Shown here: positions 10,340 to 21,023 of the stretch, piece after piece
How positions within the stretch are numbered: the first letter of the stretch is position 1
Layout: the number at the start of each line of letters is the position of its first letter
NCBI RefSeq assembly: GCF_029194005.1
Contig: NZ_JARFVA010000001.1
Span: 372,001 to 436,000 of the forward strand
From: Flagellimonas okinawensis
Lineage (GTDB): Bacteria > Bacteroidota > Bacteroidia > Flavobacteriales > Flavobacteriaceae
Direction of reading: 5' to 3'
DNA: 64,000 nt
Notes under the pieces: model-generated
Database searches by the model: none
The model's input: only the letters and a program-made list of their open reading frames with translations
Told to the model about the DNA's origin: nothing
Translations under genes and position numbers: made by a program

Positions 10340-10347
10340 TATATTTG
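10340..10347 (+). promoter_or_regulatory. pheT promoter
   Basis: TATATTTG matches the -7 consensus exactly, and TTGA at 10317-10320 lies at the expected -33 spacing (19 bp). The box ends 19 nt before the pheT ATG. Confidence 0.65.
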
Positions 10348-10366
10348 TGCCCTCTAAAAACGGGGT

Positions 10367-12778
10367 ATGAAGATTTCTTATAACTGGTTGAAGCAATTTT
10401 TACAAATTGATTGGAACGCTCAAAAAACAGGCGAACTTTTAACAGATTTGGGTCTGGAAGTTGAGGGTATCTCACAATTTGAATCAGTTAAGGGTGGTTT
10501 AAAAGGTATCGTTGTGGGCCATGTACTTACTTGTGATAAACACCCAAACGCCGATAGACTAAAATTAACTACAGTTGATATTGGACAGGAAGCTCCCGTT
10601 CAGATTGTTTGCGGAGCCCCGAACGTTGCAGCTGGGCAAAAAGTTCCGGTGGCGACTGTAGGAACCACGCTTTATACCAAAGAAGGTGAGGCTTGGGTAA
10701 TCAAAAAAGGGAAAATCCGGGGCGAAGTGAGCCAAGGTATGATTTGTGCCGAGGACGAAATCGGTCTAGGAGAAAGTCATGATGGGATTATGGTCCTTAA
10801 TGAGGAGTTGGTTCCCGGAACTCCATGCTCCAAAGTATTCGATATTGAAGATGACGAAGTATTCGAAATAGGGCTTACCCCTAACCGAGCGGATGCCATG
10901 AGCCATTTTGGTGTTGCACGCGATCTTAAGGCCGGATTGGAGCAAAAAGAAATACAGAAGGAACTTGTAACCCCGTCCGTAAGTAATTTTTCCATTGACA
11001 ATCGCTCACTAAAGATTGATGTGGAGGTTAAGGAAAGTGACCTTGCACCGAGATATTGCGGAGTTACCATAAGTAATCTTGTGGTTCAAGATTCACCGGA
11101 TTGGTTAAAAAATAGATTGAAAGCCATTGGTTTGGCTCCGATCAACAATGTGGTAGACGTTACCAACTACGTACTCCACGAATTGGGGCAACCACTACAT
11201 GCTTTCGATGCCTCCAAAATAAAGGGCAATAAAGTAGAGGTTAAAACTTTGCCCGCCGGCACCAAATTTGTCACTTTGGATGAAGTAGAACGGGAACTAC
11301 ATGAGGACGACCTTATGATTTGTGATGCTGAAAAGCCCATGTGTATTGCTGGTGTTTTTGGTGGACTTCATTCCGGTGTTACCGAACATACTACTTCCAT
11401 ATTTTTGGAGAGTGCCTACTTTGACCCTGTTTCCATAAGAAAAACAGCTAAAAGACATGGATTGAACACAGATGCTTCTTTTAGGTTTGAGAGAGGCATT
11501 GATATTAATATGACCAAATATGCCCTTAAAAGGGCAGCTTTGCTGATCAGGGAAATAGCCGGTGGCTACATCACTTCGGAAATTGCCGATCTATTCCCGA
11601 AAAAACCACAGGAGAGCCAAGTATTTTTGACCTTCAACAAAATCAACTCGTTGATTGGACAAGAGATTCCAAGAGATACCATTAAGTCTATTCTTTCCTC
11701 ATTGGAAATAAGAATCAATAACGTGACCGAATCCGGACTTGGTTTAACCATTCCCACCTACAGAGTAGATGTTACCAGGGAAGTTGATGTGATCGAGGAA
11801 ATTTTACGGGTTTTCGGATATAACAATATCGATTTCAAGGAAAAGCTAAATGCATCCATTGCCAAAACTTCTCGTTTCGAAAATTATAGGATTCAAGATA
11901 TAGTGGGCACTATGCTTGCTTCCAAAGGTTTTTTTGAAATCATGACCAACAGTTTGGTCTCTTCGGACGTTACACCAGATGCCGATAGTTCCGTACAAAT
12001 GTTGAACCCGCTGAGCTCAGATCTTTCTGTTCTTAGGACTTCCATGCTTAATTCCGGTTTACAAACCGTAAGCTACAACCACAACAGGCAAAAAACAGAC
12101 CTAAAGCTTTTTGAATTTGGTAAGACCTACCACAAAGTGGATGGTCAATATCAGGAAAAGCAACATTTAGCTCTATTTATTTCTGGAGACCGAAAGCAAA
12201 ACAGTTGGGCGGTAGCCTCCAAGAAAACTGAATTTTTCTATTTAAAGGGTATTGTTGACAATGTTTTTGAGCGTTTGGGGCTAAGAGACATCAATACGGC
12301 GCCTTTGTCAGATTCAAATTTTGCTGAAGGCATTTCTTATACAAAGGACAATACTGTGCTAGTTTCCCTTGGCCTTGTGAGCAAGTCTGCCCTAAAACAA
12401 GTAGACATTAAACAGGAGGTGTTTTATGCAGATTTAAACTGGGATGCCATCTTGGAATGCATAAGTACGCAAAATGTAGCCTTCAAGGAAATTCCGAAAT
12501 TCCCGGAAGTAACCCGCGATTTCGCCTTGCTTTTGGATGATTCTGTATCTTTCCAAAAAGTATATGACATTGCTTGGAACACCGAAAAGAAATTACTTAA
12601 AAAAGTGAACCTTTTTGATGTGTATACCGGAGATAATCTACCTGAAGGCAAAAAGTCCTACGCGGTAAGCTTTACGTTAATGGATGAAAAGAAAACATTG
12701 ACGGACAAGCAAATCGATAAAATAATGGGTAAGCTATTGTCTGAATATCAAAAGGAACTAGGAGCCGAACTTCGCTAA
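10367..12778 (+). CDS. pheT: Phenylalanine-tRNA ligase, beta subunit
   Basis: Beta chain of the (alpha-beta)2 enzyme that charges tRNA-Phe. The 803-residue length is standard. Domains in order: an N-terminal MKISYNWLKQFL segment with an EMAP-like tRNA-binding domain (VVGHVLTCDKHPNADRLKLTTVD, about 45-150), the B3/B4 editing domain (NNVVDVTNYVLHELGQPLHAFD, about 215-390), B5 (about 405-475), the catalytic-like core with RFERGIDINM before it, and a C-terminal FDX-ACB anticodon-binding domain (FPEVTRDFALLLDDSVSF onward). pheS is not adjacent, as is common in Bacteroidota. It has its own promoter. Confidence 0.98.
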   Translation: MKISYNWLKQFLQIDWNAQKTGELLTDLGLEVEGISQFESVKGGLKGIVVGHVLTCDKHPNADRLKLTTVDIGQEAPVQIVCGAPNVAAGQKVPVATVGTTLYTKEGEAWVIKKGKIRGEVSQGMICAEDEIGLGESHDGIMVLNEELVPGTPCSKVFDIEDDEVFEIGLTPNRADAMSHFGVARDLKAGLEQKEIQKELVTPSVSNFSIDNRSLKIDVEVKESDLAPRYCGVTISNLVVQDSPDWLKNRLKAIGLAPINNVVDVTNYVLHELGQPLHAFDASKIKGNKVEVKTLPAGTKFVTLDEVERELHEDDLMICDAEKPMCIAGVFGGLHSGVTEHTTSIFLESAYFDPVSIRKTAKRHGLNTDASFRFERGIDINMTKYALKRAALLIREIAGGYITSEIADLFPKKPQESQVFLTFNKINSLIGQEIPRDTIKSILSSLEIRINNVTESGLGLTIPTYRVDVTREVDVIEEILRVFGYNNIDFKEKLNASIAKTSRFENYRIQDIVGTMLASKGFFEIMTNSLVSSDVTPDADSSVQMLNPLSSDLSVLRTSMLNSGLQTVSYNHNRQKTDLKLFEFGKTYHKVDGQYQEKQHLALFISGDRKQNSWAVASKKTEFFYLKGIVDNVFERLGLRDINTAPLSDSNFAEGISYTKDNTVLVSLGLVSKSALKQVDIKQEVFYADLNWDAILECISTQNVAFKEIPKFPEVTRDFALLLDDSVSFQKVYDIAWNTEKKLLKKVNLFDVYTGDNLPEGKKSYAVSFTLMDEKKTLTDKQIDKIMGKLLSEYQKELGAELR

Positions 12779-13309
12779 TTACATTTGGGCCGGTAAAATA
12801 ACGCTGTCTATTTCGTGAACCACACCTTCATTTTCCAAATTAAGGTCGGCCGTGGTGATTCTTGCTGTGTTTCCAACAGGATCGGTTAGTACAATATCGT
12901 AACCATCTAAATGCACAGTCAGTTTTTTACCTTGGATGGTGGTGAAGCTTGCTTTACCATTGCCATTACCAATTGCACGGAGCATGCGAGAAGCTGTCAA
13001 GTGTCCTGCAACGATATGATAAGAAAGCAAGGTCTTCAATTCTCTTTTGTCCTCTGCATTCATCAATTCGGTAATCTTATTATTCGAGAACTTTTCAAAA
13101 GCCGCATCGGAAGGTGCAAATATGGTGAAAGGTCCAGATTTTTGAAGCAAAGTACCCAGTTCCGTAGCGTTTACGGCACTTAAAAGTATTTTATGGTTAT
13201 CCAATTTACTGGCGTAGGACAATGCACTTGTTGTATTGTTCTGTGCGGTTAAACCAACTGAAAAAATAAAAGAAAGACAAAGCAAGAATTTGGCTGCGGG
13301 GGTATTCAT
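12779..13309 (-). CDS. Secreted fasciclin (FAS1) domain protein
   Basis: A single FAS1 domain of about 140 residues behind a signal peptide. The ATG at 13309 gives MNTPAAKFLLCLSFIFSVGLTAQ, a convincing secretion signal. The FAS1 landmarks are the H1 motif GPFTIFAPSDAAFEKF, then LLSYHIVAGHLTAS (the YH motif), and the H2-region strand NEGVVHEIDSVILP at the end. Such proteins mediate adhesion or matrix contacts at the cell surface; the ligand is unknown. A perfect promoter box sits just upstream. Its stop directly abuts the pheT stop. Confidence 0.92.
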   Translation of the reverse strand: MNTPAAKFLLCLSFIFSVGLTAQNNTTSALSYASKLDNHKILLSAVNATELGTLLQKSGPFTIFAPSDAAFEKFSNNKITELMNAEDKRELKTLLSYHIVAGHLTASRMLRAIGNGNGKASFTTIQGKKLTVHLDGYDIVLTDPVGNTARITTADLNLENEGVVHEIDSVILPAQM

Positions 13310-13318
13310 GTGGTCGGT

Positions 13319-13326
13319 CAAATTTA
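13319..13326 (-). promoter_or_regulatory. TAnnTTTG promoter box of the fasciclin gene
   Basis: On the minus strand the sequence reads TAAATTTG, an exact -7 match, ending 9 nt before the ATG at 13309. This predicts a 3-4 nt leader. The -33 match is weak. Confidence 0.6.
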
Positions 13327-13457
13327 TAGGGCTTATGCTTTTTAGTATGGTTATACGATTAACTACCAAAAACTTCGATAAGATACATCTTTTTTAATGA
13401 CATACAGGCTGTTTTTCTTATCGCTATTTTCATTTAACATAACCTTAACATATCGTT

Positions 13458-13477
13458 TTTATGACAAAAGTCATAAA
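13458..13477. promoter_or_regulatory. Inverted repeat TTTATGAC-AAAA-GTCATAAA, candidate operator
   Basis: A perfect 8-bp inverted repeat with a 4-nt centre, just upstream of the TAAATTTG box (13494) that faces right. It overlaps the -33 region of that promoter and lies in the gap shared with the divergent fasciclin gene, a usual site for a dimeric regulator. No candidate regulator gene is adjacent. Confidence 0.45.
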
Positions 13478-13493
13478 CGAAAATTCAAATCAT

Positions 13494-13501
13494 TAAATTT
13501 G
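13494..13501 (+). promoter_or_regulatory. TAnnTTTG promoter box of the membrane protein gene
   Basis: TAAATTTG is an exact -7 match, 21 nt before the ATG at 13523. It lies inside the longer open frame that starts at 13397 and so supports the shorter start. Confidence 0.55.
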
Positions 13502-13522
13502 AGTGTATTACTAAAAAATAGC

Positions 13523-15897
<2,375 letters not shown>

Positions 15898-16005
15898 CTA
15901 AATAGGATTCGTAATTCTAATTTAAATGCGCATATTTAAACGATAGAAAAACACCGTTTAACAACATTTAACTAGCCATTAACAAGTTTAGCTTTAAGGG
16001 TTGCT

Positions 16006-16013
16006 TATTTTTG
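16006..16013 (+). promoter_or_regulatory. TAnnTTTG promoter box of the thioredoxin-fold lipoprotein gene
   Basis: TATTTTTG is an exact -7 match, ending 8 nt before the ATG at 16022. It excludes the TTG-initiated extension that would begin at 16001. Confidence 0.6.
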
Positions 16014-16021
16014 ATAGTCAA

Positions 16022-17428
16022 ATGAATCGTTCCCTATATATGGTAAGATTTTTACTCAGCCTCACCTTAACTTCACTCATTGTTTCGTGCTCTGGTACTC
16101 CAGAAGACAGTACGGCAGTTTATTTCGGTGGGGAAATTGTTAACCCTACAAGTGAGTATGTGGTGCTTTACCACAACGATTCCTATGTGGATTCTGTTAA
16201 ATTGGACGACAGCAATCACTTTGCATTTAATTTGAATGGGATAGATGATGGGCTTTATCATTTTGATCATTCTCCCGAGTTACAATATGTTTACCTTTCC
16301 AAAGGTGACAGCCTTTTGGCACGTTTGAACACTGTTGAGTTCGACGAATCACTGGTTTACTCTGGAAAAGGAAGCGAAATCAACAACTTTTTGATAGAGA
16401 TTTTCTTGACCAATGAAAAAGAGGAATCGTTGATAAAGGAATATTACAATCTCACCCCAGAGAATTTTAGCAAGAAAATCGATTCTCTTCACGAAGAAAA
16501 AGTAGCTCTTTTAAAAGAACTGAACATAGATAATCAGTTTAAGCCAAAGGCTCTTGCCATGGCTCAGGCTTCCATTGATTATAATTCATACATTAATAAA
16601 GAAAAATATCCTTTCTACCATAAAAAAGAAACCGGTGAAGAAACTATACACGAACTTGGGGAAGAGTTTTATGGATACCGAAAAAACATAGATCTCAATA
16701 ATAAGGACCTAACCTTTTTTAGGCCTTACTTTGATTTTATGAAATGGCATTTTGGCAACATGTCCTACATGACATGCCTTGAAAATTGTTCCACCGACAA
16801 ACAACCTGTTAGTGATCGTTTGCATTTCAACAAACACAAGCTTACACTGGTCGACAGCATTGTAAAACAAACAAAGCTCAGGGATATTTTGTTCCGAAAC
16901 GTGGCTATGGACTATTTGCTCAGGGAGCACACGCCCAGCGAAGAAGCTACTGTATTCATTGAAAAGTTTAAAACCCTTTCCACAAATCAGGAACACCAGG
17001 AGGAAATAGACCTGCTTTACAACGGAATCAAAAACTTGCAGCCAAACACTACCATACCAAATATTGGGGTGAGAAATTTTGAAAACAACGAGGTTTCCTT
17101 AAAGGATTTGGCAAACAACAAGAAAAATACCGTGTTTTATTTTTGGACGGCAGACCAAAAAAGACACTTTAGAAATGTTAACCAGCACATTACCTCACTC
17201 GAAGAAAAATACCCACATTACAACTTTATTGGTATAAACCTCAGGACCAATTTTACTCAGTGGAAAGAACTTATGGATGAGTATAAATTGGACAAGAACA
17301 AGCAATTCTTTGGGGAGAACTTTAAAGAACTGCAAATGGCCATGATTATCGACGGGCTCAATAAGTGCATCATTGCCAAGGACACCGTTGTGGTAGACGG
17401 TTTTGCCAACCTTTACACATCCTTATAA
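16022..17428 (+). CDS. Thioredoxin-fold lipoprotein lacking the CXXC motif
   Basis: A 468-residue lipoprotein: the signal MNRSLYMVRFLLSLTLTSLIVSC ends in a lipobox Cys. The N-terminal ~100 residues are beta-rich (GGEIVNPTSEYVVLYHND, then VKLDDSNHFAFNLNG), like the DUF4369-type domain that precedes many Bacteroidota TlpA proteins. A helical middle follows. The last ~130 residues have TlpA-like order (VSLKDLANNKKNTVFYFWTA..., then YNFIGINLR), but the active-site position reads YFWTADQKRHF where WCxxC is expected. It is therefore probably not a redox enzyme; a binding or structural role is more likely. A promoter box 8 nt upstream fixes the start. Confidence 0.8.
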   Translation: MNRSLYMVRFLLSLTLTSLIVSCSGTPEDSTAVYFGGEIVNPTSEYVVLYHNDSYVDSVKLDDSNHFAFNLNGIDDGLYHFDHSPELQYVYLSKGDSLLARLNTVEFDESLVYSGKGSEINNFLIEIFLTNEKEESLIKEYYNLTPENFSKKIDSLHEEKVALLKELNIDNQFKPKALAMAQASIDYNSYINKEKYPFYHKKETGEETIHELGEEFYGYRKNIDLNNKDLTFFRPYFDFMKWHFGNMSYMTCLENCSTDKQPVSDRLHFNKHKLTLVDSIVKQTKLRDILFRNVAMDYLLREHTPSEEATVFIEKFKTLSTNQEHQEEIDLLYNGIKNLQPNTTIPNIGVRNFENNEVSLKDLANNKKNTVFYFWTADQKRHFRNVNQHITSLEEKYPHYNFIGINLRTNFTQWKELMDEYKLDKNKQFFGENFKELQMAMIIDGLNKCIIAKDTVVVDGFANLYTSL

Positions 17429-17430
17429 AA

Positions 17431-17459
17431 AAAGAAGCCCCGAATTTTCATTCAGGGCT
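17431..17459. terminator. Hairpin terminator between convergent genes
   Basis: AGCCC (17436-17440) pairs with GGGCT (17455-17459), with an inner GAA/TTC pairing. Read on the minus strand the stem is followed by CTTCTTTTTTT, so it terminates the transaldolase transcript. The plus-strand gene ends just before it at 17428. Confidence 0.75.
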
Positions 17460-17484
17460 CTCAAAGTTTTATCCAGAATCTTTA

Positions 17485-18141
17485 TTAGGAATTTCCCTTT
17501 TTATAATCTTCCAAGAATTTGGCCAAACCAATATCTGTTAATGGGTGCTTCAACAATCCATCAATAGAAGAAAGAGGACCGGTCATAACATCGGCACCAA
17601 GTTTTGCACAATCAATTACGTGCATCGTGTGTCTTATGGAAGCTGCCAATATCTGGGTGTCAAAATCATAATTGTCATATATCAAACGGATTTCCGCGAT
17701 TAGATTAAGTCCATCCGTAGAAATATCGTCCAACCTGCCCAAAAAAGGAGAAACATACGTAGCTCCTGCTTTTGCGGCCAATAATGCTTGCCCTGGAGAA
17801 AACACCAAGGTGCAATTGGTACGTATACCATTATCGGAAAAATATTTCAATGCTTTTACACCGTCTTTGATCATGGGGACCTTAACAACGATTTGTTCGT
17901 GCAATTCGGCCAGCTCCTCGCCTTCCTTCACCATTTCGCTAAACTCTGTAGCCACTACTTCAGCGGAAACATCGCCATCTACAATGTTACAGATATCCAC
18001 ATAATGCTTTAAAATATTATCCTTTCCCGTAATTCCCTCTTTCGCCATTAGGGAAGGGTTGGTGGTAACTCCATCCAAAACACCAAGTTCTTGGGCTTCC
18101 TTAATTTGATCAAGGTTGGCAGTATCAATAAAAAACTTCAT
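17485..18141 (-). CDS. tal: Transaldolase, small TalC/fructose-6-phosphate aldolase-like type
   Basis: Transfers dihydroxyacetone units in the non-oxidative pentose phosphate pathway. The 218-residue single-domain barrel belongs to the short TalC/MipB/FSA group. It opens [16 protein letters not shown], has [14 protein letters not shown], the Schiff-base lysine in [28 protein letters not shown] with [12 protein letters not shown], and [10 protein letters not shown] near the C-terminus. Most Bacteroidota proteins of this length act as transaldolases; an FSA-type aldolase activity cannot be excluded from sequence. A hairpin terminator follows at 17431-17459. Confidence 0.94.
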   Translation of the reverse strand: MKFFIDTANLDQIKEAQELGVLDGVTTNPSLMAKEGITGKDNILKHYVDICNIVDGDVSAEVVATEFSEMVKEGEELAELHEQIVVKVPMIKDGVKALKYFSDNGIRTNCTLVFSPGQALLAAKAGATYVSPFLGRLDDISTDGLNLIAEIRLIYDNYDFDTQILAASIRHTMHVIDCAKLGADVMTGPLSSIDGLLKHPLTDIGLAKFLEDYKKGNS

Positions 18142-18180
18142 TTCTAAGTATTTATAATTTGTTCACTAATACTTGTAAAA

Positions 18181-18990
18181 TTACAACTTATAATGGTTGA
18201 GCAGTAATTTTTCATAGACTTTGTCCGGCAACACATTCTTTAGCTTCAATGAGAACTTTTGCATAAATGCCCCCACAGGGTTGTGTACGTTGGGATTCTT
18301 TTGATTGATGATTTTAAACACAGCCTCAGCCACTTGAATTGGATCTCCCCCACTATCTACATCATCATTGATAGCCTTTAGTGTTTGTGAATATTTTTCT
18401 TGATAGGCAGACCCCTCAATAACTGGAGAATGATACCTGCCCGATGCTATATTGGTTGCAAAATCCCCTGGTGCCACATTGGTAATGGTAACACCAAAAT
18501 CTTTGGTTTCCATCCGTAAGGCCTCCGTAATGAGCCCTAACGCACCCTTTGTAGCGGAATAGAACCCGCGATAGGGCAATCCCATATAACCAGCTATGGA
18601 TGTTATATTAATAATGGCTCCCCCACCCTGCTTGCGCATTTGTGGCAGCACGGCCTTCATTACGTGCACAGGTCCGTGGAAATTGGTATCGAACACATGA
18701 AGGATTTCCTCGTGCGGTGTTTCCTCGATAGGACCCGTGATTCCCACACCCGCATTGTTGATCAATACATCTAACCTGTTTTCCTTGGAAATTACATGGG
18801 AAACGGCATTTTCAATGCTGTTCACATCCTTTACATCCAACTGTACAAGTTCAAATTCCTTAAAATCGGGGTAATTATTTGGATTGCGGGTAGTACCATA
18901 AACAGTAAATCCTTTTTGCGTTAAGTACGTTCCAATAGATTTACCAATACCTGAAGAACCACCGGTGATCAGTACAACTTTTTTATCCAT
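18181..18990 (-). CDS. Short-chain dehydrogenase/reductase (SDR family)
   Basis: A classical NAD(P)-dependent oxidoreductase of 269 residues. From the ATG at 18990 it begins MDKKVVLITGGSSGIGKSIG, with the TGxxxGxG cofactor loop. It also has LVQLDVKDV, INNAGVGITG (NNAG motif), the catalytic Ser in INITSIAGYMG and the YSATK active site (YxxxK). The TTRNP after the second strand (YGTTRNP) suggests NADP preference. Substrate is unknown. The start is close behind the SRP RNA gene, whose U-tract ends about 20 bp upstream, so read-through could feed this gene. Confidence 0.9.
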   Translation of the reverse strand: MDKKVVLITGGSSGIGKSIGTYLTQKGFTVYGTTRNPNNYPDFKEFELVQLDVKDVNSIENAVSHVISKENRLDVLINNAGVGITGPIEETPHEEILHVFDTNFHGPVHVMKAVLPQMRKQGGGAIINITSIAGYMGLPYRGFYSATKGALGLITEALRMETKDFGVTITNVAPGDFATNIASGRYHSPVIEGSAYQEKYSQTLKAINDDVDSGGDPIQVAEAVFKIINQKNPNVHNPVGAFMQKFSLKLKNVLPDKVYEKLLLNHYKL

Positions 18991-19011
18991 GATCATCTGA
19001 TTTTTGGGTAC

Positions 19012-19113
19012 AAAAAAAGGCAAGCTACCTACATCGCACCGCTACGACCACATACCCTTGCTGCGTTCCCGCCCTGGGGGATTCTGCAGGAGCTGGTCGT
19101 GTAGGACTTGCCG
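19012..19113 (-). ncRNA. ffs: Signal recognition particle RNA, small bacterial type, with U-tract terminator
   Basis: Read on the minus strand, a ~95-nt RNA begins GGCAAGTCCTACACGACC and ends GGTCGTAGCG...TGTAGGTAGCTTGCC, so GGCAAG/CTTGCC, CCTACA/TGTAGG and CGACC/GGTCG pair in order to form one long rod. The apex holds GGGCGGGAACGCAGCAAGGG, the conserved Ffh-binding domain with the symmetric internal loop and a GGAA-type tetraloop. A run of seven T follows the 3' end (19012-19018). The RNA pairs with Ffh and FtsY to target nascent membrane proteins. The mature RNA spans about 19019-19112. Confidence 0.95.
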
Positions 19114-19117
19114 AGTG

Positions 19118-19148
19118 CAAATATACGACCTTTTAAATTTGTGGCAAT
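19118..19148 (-). promoter_or_regulatory. SRP RNA promoter
   Basis: On the minus strand: ATTG (19145-19148), a 19-bp spacer, then TATATTTG (19118-19125). The -7 box is exact and the -33 box has one mismatch. The RNA begins 5-6 nt after the box, which gives a calibration of box-to-start distance for this genome. Confidence 0.8.
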
Positions 19149-19169
19149 CCCAATTCATTCTTAATTTCG
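19138..19169 (+). promoter_or_regulatory. Promoter of the glutaminyl cyclase gene, interlocked with the SRP promoter
   Basis: TTTG (19138-19141), a 20-bp spacer, then TAATTTCG (19162-19169, one mismatch to TAnnTTTG). The -33 box lies inside the spacer of the opposing SRP promoter, so the two overlap face to face. Confidence 0.5.
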
Positions 19170-19211
19170 GTGTTTTACGATTAACAATTTATGATACAAG
19201 CAATAAGAACA

Positions 19212-20255
19212 ATGGGCAAACTTTTTACCATAACAGGGGCATTGCTCTTCTTTTTGGCCTGTGGCGATAATAGCGACCCTGCCAAAAATTTTTCCATTCA
19301 ATTGGAAAACAAAGCAATACAACAAAATCAACAACTTGGTGTGGCCTTAAAGAACAAAAAGGATGTCCAAATATCGGACCTGCACTATTATATTGATGGG
19401 GAAGAGATGCCCGTTGAAAATGGCAAATTAACCTTGAACTTACCCACGTTGGGCAACAAGACCTTGATCGCCAAATTTAAAATTGAAGAGCAGACGGTTG
19501 AAGTTGAAAAGGACTTTAGATTACTTTCTGCCAAAGCACCCGAGGTATACACCTATGAAATTGTAAACAGCTATCCGCATGATACCGGGGCATACACACA
19601 AGGTTTGGAGTTCCATAACGGCACCTTATACGAGAGCACAGGCAAGAAAGGTGCTTCCACTGTTCGTAAAGTAAATTTTGAGACCGGTGAGGTGATTCAA
19701 AAAATTGAAATGGATGCATCCGTATTTGGGGAGGGCATTACCATTATGAAAGATAAACTATATCAACTGACATGGCAGAGCGGAATGGGGTATGTTTACG
19801 ATATATCCAATCTCGAAAAAATTAAAAACTTTACCTATGGTAAAAGTCGTGAAGGATGGGGGTTGTGCAACGATGGCCAAAAAATATACAAAAGCGATGG
19901 CACCGAGAAAATATGGATTCTGGACCCGGAAACCTTGGAGGAACAAGCTTATATAGAAACGGTGACCAACAAATCCATATTTAACAAGGCCAACGAACTG
20001 GAATATGTGAATGGTAAGATTTATGCCAATGTTTATCAAAAGGAAAGCATGATGATCATTGATGCCACTTCTGGAGCCATTGAAGGTGTCATTAATTTTG
20101 GTGGACTCAAAAGCAAAATAACAAAAGGTCCTGAATGGGACGAGGGCAACTCGGTATTGAACGGGGTAGCTTTTCATCCAGAAAGAGAGACCTTTTTTAT
20201 CACTGGTAAAAACTGGAATAAATTATTCGAAGTCAAAATCAGTAAAAAACAATAA
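19212..20255 (+). CDS. Glutaminyl-peptide cyclotransferase (plant/bacterial beta-propeller type), lipoprotein
   Basis: Converts N-terminal glutamine of peptides to pyroglutamate in the periplasm or at the surface. From the ATG at 19212 the signal is MGKLFTITGALLFFLAC with a lipobox Cys; an ATG at 19191 is also possible. After a ~100-residue Ig-like part, the C-terminal ~250 residues match the Glu_cyclase_2 propeller: SYPHDTGAYTQGLEFHNG, LYESTGKKGASTVRKV, FGEGITIMKDKLYQLTW, GREGWGLC-like DG repeats and NELEYVNGKIYANVYQ, ending in LNGVAFHPE. The next gene starts in its stop codon (TAATG). Confidence 0.9.
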   Translation: MGKLFTITGALLFFLACGDNSDPAKNFSIQLENKAIQQNQQLGVALKNKKDVQISDLHYYIDGEEMPVENGKLTLNLPTLGNKTLIAKFKIEEQTVEVEKDFRLLSAKAPEVYTYEIVNSYPHDTGAYTQGLEFHNGTLYESTGKKGASTVRKVNFETGEVIQKIEMDASVFGEGITIMKDKLYQLTWQSGMGYVYDISNLEKIKNFTYGKSREGWGLCNDGQKIYKSDGTEKIWILDPETLEEQAYIETVTNKSIFNKANELEYVNGKIYANVYQKESMMIIDATSGAIEGVINFGGLKSKITKGPEWDEGNSVLNGVAFHPERETFFITGKNWNKLFEVKISKKQ

Positions 20256-20647
20256 TGAAAATTTACTCGGAGACTTTTGATGTAATCCCCTCGGACCTGG
20301 ATGAACTGAACCATGTAAATAATATTAGGTATGTAGAGTGGATACAGGATATTTCCAAAAAACATTGGACCCATGTTACCACGGATAAGATACAAGAATC
20401 CATGGTCTGGGTAGTTAGAAATCATAATATCACATACCACAAATCGGCGATATTGGGTAATACGATTTTAATAAACACTTTTATCCAAAGCAACAAGGGG
20501 CCTATCTCCACCCGTGTGGTGGAAATTAAAAACAAAGACACCAACGAATTACTGGTAAAGGGTATTACCGAATGGTGTCTTTTGGATGCCCAAACATTTC
20601 GTCCCAAAAGGGTCCCAGAAGAGGTGCAAACTCTTTTTATGAACTAA
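20255..20647 (+). CDS. Acyl-CoA/acyl-ACP thioesterase, single hot-dog domain
   Basis: A 130-residue 4HBT-type protein that hydrolyses acyl thioesters in the cytosol. The conserved opening of the catalytic helix, SDLDELNHVNNIRYVEW, places the Asp and the HVNN loop as in YbgC/FatA-like hot-dog enzymes. Strands VWVVRNHNITYHKSAILGN, ISTRVVEIKN and GITEWCLLDA complete the fold. Its start overlaps the preceding stop (TAATG), so it is translated with the cyclase gene. Whether it acts in lipid synthesis or CoA recycling is not shown. Confidence 0.88.
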   Translation: MKIYSETFDVIPSDLDELNHVNNIRYVEWIQDISKKHWTHVTTDKIQESMVWVVRNHNITYHKSAILGNTILINTFIQSNKGPISTRVVEIKNKDTNELLVKGITEWCLLDAQTFRPKRVPEEVQTLFMN

Positions 20648-21023
20648 ATAGTTCCAAAAACAGCAACTAAAATGCTGTATTTCATCGAAATAAGCTCAAA
20701 AACCCTATAATCCGACCTTTAAAATTTTGAAGCGGGCATAACAAATTGTAATATAGTAGTGAACCAAACACGAACTAAACCTATTTGTTGAACCTGCTAA
20801 ACACAAACTTTACCCCTTTTTACCCTTCAAATTTTCCAAAATTCAGCTCCAAAAAATCGAACTAAAAATCGGTGTGCTAATTACAGTTAATCCGATTTTA
20901 ACGATTTTTTATGGAAAAGTGTAGGAAAATAGCCCGATTTAGGGAGAAACCCATAGTTTTTTTAAGGGAAAACTGTAATGAGTTTTTTTTGTGCGTTAGT
21001 AACTTGCAATCAGCAAATTGCAC
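20648..21023. other. A+T-rich intergenic region with a nested palindrome
   Basis: No convincing ORF, tRNA or known RNA in 376 bp. Its main structure is a nested inverted repeat at 20851-20910: the outer arms AAAAAATCG and CGATTTTTT (9 bp) enclose the inner arms AAAATCGG (20865-20872) and CCGATTTT (20892-20899). It could be a terminator (U-rich 3' arm) or a regulatory hairpin. A TAACTTGC at 21000-21007 is a possible imperfect -7 box for the LytTR gene. Confidence 0.5.

Noticed and set aside
13397-13522. Longer N-terminus of the membrane protein (42 extra residues)
   Set aside because: A perfect -7 promoter box and an inverted repeat lie within this stretch, so it is more likely upstream regulatory DNA.
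19012-19113. tRNA, tmRNA or 6S RNA at the structured segment
   Set aside because: There is no cloverleaf or CCA end; the rod-like pairing and the GGGCGGGAACGCAGCAAGGG apex identify SRP RNA.
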